Below are positions 57,320-64,000 of a stretch of 64,000 bases of DNA, piece by piece (position 1 is the first letter of the stretch; every line of letters begins with the position of its first letter). A program made the position numbers and the translations under genes. The DNA is from JAEZHK01 sp964575255. GTDB taxonomy: Bacteria; Bacillota; Clostridia; Christensenellales; Aristaeellaceae. The DNA lies in the NCBI GenBank assembly GCA_964575255.1, contig CAZNPZ010000009.1, positions 1 through 64,000 on the forward strand. The letters run 5' to 3'. Below the pieces are notes generated by a model that saw nothing but the letters and a program-made list of their open reading frames with translations, had not been told where the DNA came from and did no database searches.

Positions 57320-58164
57320 AGCGTAACGACCTCCATGCCTCGTTCGACGAAAGGTTTTGTGTACATGTTGGACGGCTGGTCTTCCGGGAAACCCGGTTCA
57401 TAGGCTAAACCCAACTGCGCGTATTTCGCGCCCGCGGCGCGGTTGTAGCCCATCAGTTCCACCCGGTCGAGCGATCCCGCCCCAGTAAGCAGCCGCGCCA
57501 CGGCGGTCAGGTTTTCCTCGGTGTCCGTGACGGACGGGATCAGCGGGACCCGCGCGCGGAACGGAACTTCCATCGCGATCAAACGCTTCAGGTTTTGAAG
57601 AATTCTCGCGTTGTCGACGCCCGTCCACTTCTTATGGGCGGCGGGGTCAACGAGTTTTACGTCCATCAGAACCAGATCCATGTTTTGTATAACGCGCTCG
57701 AAGGTTTCCAAATCGGCATAACCGGAAGTTTCAACGGCTGCATGTAAACCGGCCAGCAGCGCGCGGGTCTCGATCACAAAATCCGGCTGCATCATCGCCT
57801 CGCCGCCGGAGAACGTCACGCCGCCGCCGCTCATTTGCAGCGCCTTCGCGTTTTTCCCGATCCGCCGCGCGGCCTCTTCGGGCGTCATCTCCCGCCCGGC
57901 GATCCGGAGCGCGCCGCGCGGGCAAACGTTGACGCACGCGCCGCAGGCGGCACATCCATCCTTATGCGCGCAGATCGCCTCGCACGCGCCGCAATGGACA
58001 CACAGATCGCGGCTTTTGAGCCTCTGCGGCTTAATGACGAACCCCTCCGGGTTGTGGCACCATTTGCAGCGCAGCGGACAGCCCTTTAAAAAGATCACGC
58101 TGCGGATGCCCGGCCCGTCGTAGACCGCAAATTCCTCAATATCAAACACGATGCCCCTGGTCAT
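57316..58164 (-). CDS. Glycyl radical enzyme activating protein (radical SAM)
   Basis: A 282-residue activase that abstracts hydrogen from Gly618 of the enzyme encoded next to it. The SAM cluster motif is GCPLRCKWCHNPE (Cys29, Cys33, Cys36). An inserted dicluster ferredoxin domain (about 53-82: CVHCGACEAIC, CAACGACVNVC) marks the GRE-activase subgroup that serves dehydratases/lyases rather than simple PFL activase, which lacks it. MSGGGVTFSGGEAMMQ and ETSGYAD are the SAM-contact blocks. ATG 58164 follows AAAGGGAC. The 4-nt overlap with the GRE gene shows they work as a pair. Confidence 0.94.
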   Translation of the reverse strand: MTRGIVFDIEEFAVYDGPGIRSVIFLKGCPLRCKWCHNPEGFVIKPQRLKSRDLCVHCGACEAICAHKDGCAACGACVNVCPRGALRIAGREMTPEEAARRIGKNAKALQMSGGGVTFSGGEAMMQPDFVIETRALLAGLHAAVETSGYADLETFERVIQNMDLVLMDVKLVDPAAHKKWTGVDNARILQNLKRLIAMEVPFRARVPLIPSVTDTEENLTAVARLLTGAGSLDRVELMGYNRAAGAKYAQLGLAYEPGFPEDQPSNMYTKPFVERGMEVVTL

Positions 58165-58242
58165 GAAGTCCCTTTCGCTGCCTTTTTTGAAGTTTCCCGT
58201 CATTTTAGCATGTTTTCGCTTCGGATGAAAGCCCCAATGAGG

Positions 58243-59769
58243 TCAGACGGCATTCTTCCCGATGGTGTACTTCAGAATATGCTCCTGACGCATGTCCGCC
58301 TTTTCGGTGATCTCCGCCGCGATGCCGCCGTCCCGCATCACATAGATCCGGTCGGACATGCCAATGAGTTCGGGCATGTCGGAGGAGATCATCAGGATGC
58401 CGACGCCGCTCGCGGCGATCTCGTCCATCATCCGGTAGATCGCAAGCTTCGCGCCCACGTCGATGCCGCGCGTCGGTTCGTCCAGAATGAGCAGCTTCGG
58501 CTCCGCGATCAGGCATTTGCCCAGAACCACCTTCTGCTGGTTGCCGCCCGACAGCGTGCGGGTCTTCTGCGCGACCGAGGAACACACGATGTCCAGTTTC
58601 TCACCCATTGAGCACGCGAGTTTTCGTTCGGACTGACCGAACATGAAAAATCCGCGGAACAGCTTGTCAAGCGAATCAAGCGTCAGGTTCTCCGCGATGT
58701 TCATGTCCAGGATCAGCCCTTCGCTCTTCCGATCCTCGGTCAGGTACACAAGACCTTCCCGGACGAGCGCGGTCGGGTCAGGGCGCGCGATCCGCTTGCC
58801 CAGGTAGGTGATCTCTCCGCCGAAGAAGCGCCGGTAGCCGAACACCGACTTCGCCAGTTCCGTGCGCCCCGCGCCGACGAGACCCCCCAACCCCACGATC
58901 TCGCCCGCGCGCACGTTCAGCGAGATCGGGGTTGTGCCCGGTTCCAGCCGGAGATTTTTGACGTCCAGGACCACGTTCTTCCCCGGCGCGTGACGGTTTT
59001 CGTACATCTGCCCCAGCGCTCGGCCCACCATCATCTTTACGATCTCCTCGGTTGCGAACGCCTCGCGTTCCAGGGTGCCGATGTATTTCCCGTCGCGCAG
59101 CACGCTCAGCCGGTCGCCGATCTCATTGAACTCCTCCAGCCGGTGCGAGATGTAGATGATCGCAACGCCGCTGTCCTTCAGTTTGCGGATCAACGTAAAC
59201 AGGATGTCGATCTCGCTGCGGGTCAGCGACGAAGTCGGCTCGTCCATGATGATGATGCGGCAGTTTTTGGAGAGCACCTTGACGATCTCCACCAGTTGCT
59301 GTTGCGCGGTGGACAGGCTTCTGACCAGCGCGTCCGGGTCGATGTCGATGCCCATGCCACGCAAAAGTTCTTTCGCGCCCGCGCGCTGCGCCGCCGCGTC
59401 CTTCAGCGCGCCCTTTTTCAGCTCGCGCCCCATGTAAATATTGTCCGCCACCGACAGGTTGTCGCAAAGATTCAGTTCCTGATGAATAAAGCCGATGCCA
59501 AGCGCCTGCGCGTCGCGCGGATTTTTGGGGCTGACGGGCTTCCCGTCCAGCAGCATCTGCCCCTCGTCGGGCGGGATGATGCCGCCCAGCACCTTCATCA
59601 GCGTCGATTTCCCCGCGCCGTTTTCGCCCACCAGGATGTGCACCTCGCCGCGCCTGAGGTCAAAGTCCACCCTGTCCAGGATCTTCACGGTCGTCCCGCG
59701 CAGCGCGACGCCGTAGCTGTCGAAGATGTACTTGGAGATGCCCTTCATTTCAAGGATCGTGTCGTTCAT
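58243..59769 (-). CDS. Sugar ABC transporter ATP-binding protein (RbsA/MglA type)
   Basis: A 508-residue double ATPase of the ribose/galactose import class. Domain 1: Walker A GENGAGKST, signature STAQQQLVEI (LSTAQQQ variant typical of RbsA), IIIMDEPTSSLT. Domain 2: degenerate Walker A region GGLVGAGRTE, signature LSGGNQQKV, LLILDEPTRGID. It powers the two permeases encoded upstream (15-nt gap). A 78-nt gap separates it from the activase gene, so the GRE genes are probably on the same transcript. Confidence 0.94.
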   Translation of the reverse strand: MNDTILEMKGISKYIFDSYGVALRGTTVKILDRVDFDLRRGEVHILVGENGAGKSTLMKVLGGIIPPDEGQMLLDGKPVSPKNPRDAQALGIGFIHQELNLCDNLSVADNIYMGRELKKGALKDAAAQRAGAKELLRGMGIDIDPDALVRSLSTAQQQLVEIVKVLSKNCRIIIMDEPTSSLTRSEIDILFTLIRKLKDSGVAIIYISHRLEEFNEIGDRLSVLRDGKYIGTLEREAFATEEIVKMMVGRALGQMYENRHAPGKNVVLDVKNLRLEPGTTPISLNVRAGEIVGLGGLVGAGRTELAKSVFGYRRFFGGEITYLGKRIARPDPTALVREGLVYLTEDRKSEGLILDMNIAENLTLDSLDKLFRGFFMFGQSERKLACSMGEKLDIVCSSVAQKTRTLSGGNQQKVVLGKCLIAEPKLLILDEPTRGIDVGAKLAIYRMMDEIAASGVGILMISSDMPELIGMSDRIYVMRDGGIAAEITEKADMRQEHILKYTIGKNAV

Positions 59770-59783
59770 CAGAGCGCCTCCTT

Positions 59784-60806
59784 TTAAAGTTTGCGGTTTT
59801 TGATCGCTTCCAGGATGATCGCAAGCAATATGACCACGCCCATCGCCGGCTGGTACAGGTAGAAGTTGACGCCGAGCAGGTTGATGCCGTTCTCCAGCGT
59901 CTTCGTGATCAACACGCCGAACACGCAGTTGATTACGCTGGAAACGCCGCCAAACAGGCTCGTCCCGCCCACCACGGCGGAGGTGACGATCTCAAAGGTG
60001 TAGTTGGAGCCGCCGAGGTTGGACTGCGCGCAGTTGACGCGGATGGTCAGGAGCACCGCCGCCAGCGCCACCAGCATCGAGCAGATCACATAGGTCATCA
60101 CATGGATTTGGGCGGTGTCGATGCCGCTCAGCCGCGCCGTCGCCTTGTTGAAACCGAACGCGCTGAGCTTTCGCCCGTAGGTCGTGTGGTGGCGCAGGAG
60201 CCACATCAGTATCAGCACGATCACCGCGATGAACAGGTACGACGGCAGCTTGAGAATTTGCGTCAGCGCGTCGTTTTGCTGAAGCGAAGCAGGCAGGCGG
60301 TCGATAATCCCCGCGAACGGGCGGGACGTTCCGAACGCCAGTAAATCCTCCGGAAGCTGGTAGTACGCGTCGCCCTTGCCGACGATCTGCGCCACGCCGT
60401 AGAGCATGTATCCGGAGCCCAGCGTCGCGATGAACGGCGGCACCTTCATGTACTGGATGATCGATCCGTTGACGAGGCCGACCGCCGCGCCGATCAGGAT
60501 CGTCAGCGGGATCGCCTGCCACGCGGGCATGCCCAGCTTCTTCGCCATGATGCCCAGCATCACCGAGCACAGCCCCAGCGTGTATCCCAGCGACAGGTCG
60601 ATGCCGCCGGTCGTCAAGACCAGCATCATGCCCATCACGGCCACCAGCGGCACCGCCGCCTGTTTGACCACGGTCAGAATGTTTCGTACGACAAAGAAGT
60701 TGCCGATGGAAAACGCCGCGGCAAGGAAGATGATCAGGAAGATCAGGATGCTGCCGTGCTCTCTGGCGAATTCGGAGAATCCGCCCCTTTTTGCTGCTTT
60801 CTGCAT
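59784..60806 (-). CDS. Sugar ABC transporter permease (RbsC type), second
   Basis: A 340-residue membrane subunit with eight to ten hydrophobic helices. The RbsC family blocks are VAVMGMMLVLTTGGIDLSLGY near residue 80 and AFGFNKATARLSGIDTAQIHVMTYVI (ATPase-contact loop), ending with VGGTSLFGGVSSV. ATG 60806 (MQKAAKRGG) follows AAGGGGGG; the longer frame start is not needed. It is paired with the permease upstream (gap 11 nt); two different RbsC-type permeases in one operon suggests a heterodimeric channel. Confidence 0.92.
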   Translation of the reverse strand: MQKAAKRGGFSEFAREHGSILIFLIIFLAAAFSIGNFFVVRNILTVVKQAAVPLVAVMGMMLVLTTGGIDLSLGYTLGLCSVMLGIMAKKLGMPAWQAIPLTILIGAAVGLVNGSIIQYMKVPPFIATLGSGYMLYGVAQIVGKGDAYYQLPEDLLAFGTSRPFAGIIDRLPASLQQNDALTQILKLPSYLFIAVIVLILMWLLRHHTTYGRKLSAFGFNKATARLSGIDTAQIHVMTYVICSMLVALAAVLLTIRVNCAQSNLGGSNYTFEIVTSAVVGGTSLFGGVSSVINCVFGVLITKTLENGINLLGVNFYLYQPAMGVVILLAIILEAIKNRKL

Positions 60807-60817
60807 GCCGGCCCCCC

Positions 60818-61813
60818 TTAGCAAGTCTCTCCGGCATGATCAGCCGGGGAGAACTGCGCGGTTCTGCGCTCGCGCCGCGCCTTCATCATCATCGAGAACG
60901 CCACGACCAGAATGATGATGACGCCAACCAGCACGTTCTGATAGAACGAGTTGACGCTGAGGAGATTCAAGATGTTTCGGATCGAACCGATGATCAGCGC
61001 GCCGACCATACTCATGCCAATCTTGCCCTCTCCGCCCATCATGTTGACGCCGCCGATGATGCAGGCGGCGATCGCGTCCAGCTGGTAGGGCTCGCCCTGG
61101 GTCGGGTGCGCGGTGTCAAGCTGCGATGCGAGCAGGATGCCCGCCGCGGCGGAACAGAACCCGGACGCGGTGAACACGAACATCTTGATCTTTGAGGTAT
61201 CGACGCCCACATTTTTTAAAACCTGTTCGTTGCCGCCCAGCGCGTAGATGCGGGTGCCTATCGGGAGTTTCGCCATCACGAACGCGCCCGCCAATACGAA
61301 CAGCACCATCAAAAAGTCGGAATACGGGATGCCCAGGAGTGTCGCGTTGCCAATCGCCACAAACCCCTTCGGGAACCCGCCGAACGAACGGCCGTTATTG
61401 AAAAGGAACGCCGCGCCCTGGGTGATCTGCCCGACCACGAGCGTCGCGATGAACGCGGGAACCTCCAGAAACGCGTTCAGCGCGCCGGACACCGAGCCAA
61501 TCACAAGGCCTGATGCGAGCGCGGCGAGAATCGCGAGCGGGATTGGCGCGCCGTTCACCAGCAGAAGCCCTGCGATCATGCCGCAGAACGTCACGTTGCC
61601 GCCCACCGAAAGGTCAATGCCCTTGATCACGATCACCATCGTCACACCCACCGCGCAGATGGCAATGATCGAGCATTGACGGATCATGTTCAGGAGGTTC
61701 GCGGGCTTCAGAAAGTTTGGCACAAAAGAAACCGCGATCAAAAACGCCGCGGCGTACAGCGCCGCGAACACCCATTTTCGGTACTTTCCGGGGATCTTCA
61801 ACTTAGAAGACAC
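60818..61813 (-). CDS. Sugar ABC transporter permease (RbsC type), first
   Basis: A permease of about 331 residues similar in plan to the next gene: CAVGVTMVIVIKGIDLSVGGNV, FLEVPAFIATLVVGQITQGAAFLF, IYALGGNEQVLKNVGVDTSKIKMFVF (contact loop) and ACIIGGVNMMGGEGK. The start is uncertain: the frame continues to a TTG at 61843 that lies inside a repeat hairpin; a GTG at 61813 or a TTG at 61801 (with GTGAGGTG 9 nt upstream) is more natural. The hairpin element at 61836-62290 sits right before it, so its translation signals may have been altered by the element. Confidence 0.85.
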   Translation of the reverse strand: MSSKLKIPGKYRKWVFAALYAAAFLIAVSFVPNFLKPANLLNMIRQCSIIAICAVGVTMVIVIKGIDLSVGGNVTFCGMIAGLLLVNGAPIPLAILAALASGLVIGSVSGALNAFLEVPAFIATLVVGQITQGAAFLFNNGRSFGGFPKGFVAIGNATLLGIPYSDFLMVLFVLAGAFVMAKLPIGTRIYALGGNEQVLKNVGVDTSKIKMFVFTASGFCSAAAGILLASQLDTAHPTQGEPYQLDAIAACIIGGVNMMGGEGKIGMSMVGALIIGSIRNILNLLSVNSFYQNVLVGVIIILVVAFSMMMKARRERRTAQFSPADHAGETC

Positions 61814-61835
61814 CTCACTTTTCGGCTTTGCCCAA

Positions 61836-62290
61836 GCAAACAAAATCTGCTTCGCATCTCTTGTTTGCGGCGGATGAAATCTGCTTGCGCATCTTTACAT
61901 CCGCTGGGAACGGCGCAAGCCCTGTTCACTTCGTTCACGGTCGGGCTTGCGCATTAATCGGTGGCAGCCTGCGGCTTTCGACATGGTCGCCTCGTTCGCT
62001 GCCGCTCCTGCGGCTCCCTGTCTCAAAGAACCTCCGCCTCGCTGGAGCCGCCACTGGCGGCGCTCGGCTCTGGTTCCTCCGGCGGCTTTGATCCGCGGAT
62101 CGGATGCTGCGCATCCGCCCGCGCAATCGGGGCTTCGGCCCCAATGCCCCAAGGGGGAAGGGAAACGAGGTATTGCATCTTCTCTTCCTCACCCGAAAAT
62201 GCCCGCGTGCGGGCATTTTCAAGCGAGGAGTCCAGAGGGCATCATGCCCTCTGGCGGGGGGTGCCGGGGGCAGCGCCCCCGGCACGCGCT
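61836..62290 (+). repeat. Second composite hairpin element, right copy, with extra palindromes
   Basis: A 486-base gap (61814-62299) between the first permease and the binding-protein gene, without a gene. Plus orientation: module-1 hairpins GCAAACAA/TTGTTTGC (61836-61868) and GCGGATG/CATCCGC (61870-61904), TGGGAACGGCGCA (61905-61917) opening GCGCAAGCCC/GGGCTTGCGC, CGGCGGCTTTGATCCGCGG (62080-62098), CCCGCGCAATCGGGG (62118-62132), then GAAAATGCCCGC/GCGGGCATTTTC (about 62195-62221), CCAGAGGGCATCATGCCCTCTGG-type and GCCGGGGGC/GCCCCCGGC palindromes up to 62284. No protein-coding ORF is convincing. Confidence 0.75.
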
Positions 62291-62299
62291 TTCTGCGTT

Positions 62300-63220
62300 T
62301 TAGCCTACATTGGTTGCATCGAAGATCTGGGTGCCCGCGTCGATGAACTTCGCGACGCCGTCGGTCTTGCCGTCGATGGCCGCCATTAGGTTCTCAACGC
62401 CCATTGCGCCGATCTTGTCCGGGAACTGGGCGACGGTGCCCAGCACGGAGCCGTCCTTGATCATGCCCTTGCCGGCGTCGGAGCCGTCAAAGGAGATGAT
62501 CTTGACGCCCGTCAGGTCGTTGTTCGCAAGCGCCTGCAGGATGCCCGGCAGCATGTTGTCCGAGCAGCAGAAGATGCCCTGGATGTCCGCGTTGGCCTGA
62601 ATCATGTTCTCGGTGACCTGCATCGCCTTGTCGACGACCCAGTCGCCCGGCTGCTCGGCGATCAGCGTAAGGCCGCTGCCCTCGATGCCCTTCTTGAAGC
62701 CGTCGGCGCGGTCGTCACCCGCCTGAGAGCCGTTCGCGCCGCGGACGATGATCACATTGCCGGCGTTATTCAGCTCTTTCACCATGCGCTCGCCGGCGGA
62801 TTTGCCGCCCGCCAGGTTGTCGGTGGAGATGAAGGTGACGTACAGGTCTTCATGGCCGGCTTCGATGCCCTGATCGACAAGCACCACCGGGATGCCCGCG
62901 GTCTTGGCCTTCTCAAGCACCTGGATGTCGGCGTTGGAGTCCATCGGGTTCACGATCAGGCCGTCCACGCCTTGGTTGATCAGGTCTTCAATCTGGCTGA
63001 CCTGGGTGGCCACGGCGGTCTGGGACTCAGCCAGCACGCCCTGGAAGGTGTCGCCGTTGGCTTCAACGGCAGCCTTGATCGCGTTAAAGAGGCTCAGCTG
63101 GAACGCGTCGTTGGTGATGGTCTTGGTGCTGTAGCCGATCTTCTTGCCTTCCGCCGACGCGGTGAGGAACAGGGTCAACGCGAGCATGAGCGCCAGAGTC
63201 AGAACCAGAATCCGTTTCAT
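62300..63220 (-). CDS. Sugar ABC transporter substrate-binding protein (RbsB type)
   Basis: A 306-residue type-I periplasmic-binding-fold protein. Signal peptide 1-25 (MKRILVLTLALMLALTLF, then TASAEG) without a lipobox cysteine, unusual for a monoderm. Mature blocks: YSTKTITNDAFQLSLFNAIKAAVE, QIEDLINQGVDGLIVNPMDS, IPVVLVDQGI, NVIIVRGANGSQAGDDRADGFKKGI, IFCCSDNMLPGILQAL and VKIISFDGSDAG, all as in ribose/galactose/inositol binders. AAGGAGG precedes the ATG at 63220. First gene of the importer-GRE operon. Confidence 0.93.
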   Translation of the reverse strand: MKRILVLTLALMLALTLFLTASAEGKKIGYSTKTITNDAFQLSLFNAIKAAVEANGDTFQGVLAESQTAVATQVSQIEDLINQGVDGLIVNPMDSNADIQVLEKAKTAGIPVVLVDQGIEAGHEDLYVTFISTDNLAGGKSAGERMVKELNNAGNVIIVRGANGSQAGDDRADGFKKGIEGSGLTLIAEQPGDWVVDKAMQVTENMIQANADIQGIFCCSDNMLPGILQALANNDLTGVKIISFDGSDAGKGMIKDGSVLGTVAQFPDKIGAMGVENLMAAIDGKTDGVAKFIDAGTQIFDATNVG

Positions 63221-63317
63221 GGGCAATTCCTCCTTGTGATAATGGGTTCCTCATGCGCGTTTGTCCGCGCAAAACCATCGTCCGTCCGCCCCGCCAATGT
63301 TAATCTTCGCATCGCAG

Positions 63318-63346
63318 AGTATAGCACAATATTATCGTTAATTCAA
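63318..63346 (-). promoter_or_regulatory. Promoter and operator of the importer-GRE operon
   Basis: Minus strand: TTGAAT (63341-63346), 17-nt spacer, TGC then TATACT (63318-63323). The spacer carries ATTAACGATAAT (63342-63331), a LacI-type palindrome with central CG. A repressor here would directly exclude RNA polymerase. Confidence 0.72.
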
Positions 63347-63506
63347 TAGGATTCACAAAATAATTCTGTGTACATCATATTCCATATGAATACAGGCAGA
63401 GATAATTTGTGCCGAATCACCATACCAGCCTTGTAAAACCTGGAATCCAAGGCGAGTGCCATGGGGATTTTGCACAAATATCCGCGATTGCTCATAAACT
63501 TGGGAA

Positions 63507-63531
63507 ATTATCGTTAATCAGGAACGTTAAT
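63507..63531. promoter_or_regulatory. Two further LacI-type operator sites
   Basis: ATTATCGTTAAT (63507-63518) repeats the operon operator exactly; GAACGTTAAT (63522-63531) is a degenerate neighbour. They lie about 175 nt from the first operator, a distance that allows looping, and about 100 nt before the lacI-family promoter. Confidence 0.65.
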
Positions 63532-63615
63532 ACAGACTCCGCATGGTGGAATTTCCATCATCAGACGGTTTGTCCACAGGAGAGGGGGCTTCTATGGTCT
63601 GAAGTTAGGTGGTGT

Positions 63616-63643
63616 TTGACAAATCGCAAAATCCGGTTATAAT
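63616..63643 (+). promoter_or_regulatory. Promoter of the LacI-family regulator
   Basis: TTGACA (63616-63621), 16-nt spacer, TATAAT (63638-63643). Confidence 0.75.
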
Positions 63644-63692
63644 CAGTACGAAGCATCATCGCGCAACGCAGAAGGAGCTGCCGACAGCACAC

Positions 63693-64000
63693 ATGGCACG
63701 ACTGAAAAACGCAGAAGGCATGCCCACGCTGAAGAGCATCGCGGAGCGCACTGGCTATACGGCCAATACGGTCTCACAGGCGCTGCGCAACTCTCCCTCC
63801 GTCGCGCAGGAGACGCGCGACCAGATTCGCGCCGTCGCCCGCGAAATGGGTTATGTGCACAACGTCGTCGCAAGCTCGCTGCGCTCCGGCCGGACGCACA
63901 CGGTGGCGCTGGTGTTTGGCGATGTCTCAAACATGCTGTTCGCCATCAAGATCCGGGAACTGGAGGAGGCGCTAAGAAAACGCGGCTATCAGGTGCTGAT
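63693..64000 (+). CDS. LacI-family transcriptional regulator, cut by the window end
   Basis: First about 102 residues of a LacI-type repressor. The helix-turn-helix is TLKSIAERTGYTANTVSQALRN, with the hinge region VVASSLRSGRTHTVALVFGDVSN leading into the ligand domain. The start at 63693 adds nine residues before the usual MxTxxxIA start; the GAAGGAG site is 15 nt away, so an internal ATG at 63720 cannot be excluded. It is divergent from the importer-GRE operon and is its probable regulator, since operators with a central CG lie in the shared region. Confidence 0.92.
   Translation, partial: MARLKNAEGMPTLKSIAERTGYTANTVSQALRNSPSVAQETRDQIRAVAREMGYVHNVVASSLRSGRTHTVALVFGDVSNMLFAIKIRELEEALRKRGYQVL

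Larger units (their letters stand above)
63221..63692. other. Regulatory region between the importer-GRE operon and the LacI gene
   Basis: 472 bases, clearly richer in A+T than the rest of the window. It holds divergent promoters (63318-63346 minus, 63616-63643 plus), LacI-type operators at 63331-63342, 63507-63518 and 63522-63531, and a separated inverted repeat ATTTGTGC (about 63405-63412) / GCACAAAT (about 63472-63479). A 77-codon frame (63409-63642) crosses the operators and promoter and looks spurious. Confidence 0.7.

Noticed and set aside
63409..63642. 77-codon plus-strand ORF in the LacI intergenic region
   Set aside because: It crosses operators and the lacI-family promoter, lacks a ribosome site and has no recognisable composition of a real protein.

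Overview
The window is a 64-kb piece of a high-GC (by eye low 60s percent) Bacillota chromosome, most likely an anaerobic, spore-forming member of the Clostridia. The evidence is Spo0A, a YunB-like sporulation protein, a sigma-H-type promoter on hpf, ECF transporter modules, rubrerythrin and rubredoxin, many radical-SAM or glycyl-radical proteins, and sigma-A promoters that are close to consensus despite the high GC. No rRNA, tRNA, CRISPR array, prophage or transposase gene was seen. Both edge genes are cut: valS at the 5' end and a LacI-family regulator at the 3' end.

Layout. 1-2.5 kb: valS. 2.6-6.5 kb (minus): operon metY - NahK-like sugar 1-kinase - uncharacterised radical SAM protein, divergent from a cation-efflux gene with which it shares a -35 box. 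7.9-10.7 kb: a TIM-barrel epimerase, then an ABC-F ribosome-protection ATPase behind an antiterminator/terminator leader. 10.8-14.2 kb (minus): ECF transporter S, AA and T genes. 14.3-24.5 kb: three secreted GH3 (NagZ-like) paralogues, each with its own strong promoter, around an SCP2-like / class-III aminotransferase / MscS cluster, a fucose-isomerase-fold protein and a ZIP transporter. 24.5-31.9 kb: yunB, PBP1A, a Gfo/Idh/MocA dehydrogenase, and a WYL-regulator/flavoprotein group. 32.2-39.5 kb: ftsK/spoIIIE - rimO - pgsA - cinA - nagB - hpf. 39.6-50.6 kb: galT-type uridylyltransferase, aldo/keto reductase, spo0A, ROK kinase, MgtC, glycosyltransferase, MATE exporter, TspO-like protein and membrane polyferredoxin. 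50.5-55 kb (minus): ABC-2 exporter - HAD - DMT operon, then rubrerythrin and rubredoxin. 55.4-63.2 kb (minus): a ribose-type ABC importer, a glycyl-radical-enzyme activase and a short, unusual glycyl radical enzyme (GRE), divergent from a LacI-family regulator.

The best candidate for an undescribed system is the last block. A LacI-type operator (core TTATCGTTAA) sits between the -35 and -10 of the importer promoter, is repeated in front of the regulator, and a near match lies just downstream of the promoter of the isomerase-fold gene 43 kb away. This suggests one regulon that imports a sugar- or polyol-like compound and cleaves it by radical chemistry.

The second notable signal is non-coding. 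Intergenic regions carry two composite families of ordered hairpins whose stems change in a compensatory way between copies while the loops stay constant. Most copies start within about 10 nt of a stop codon. One family occurs in opposite orientations on either side of the permease-ATPase-activase-GRE segment.
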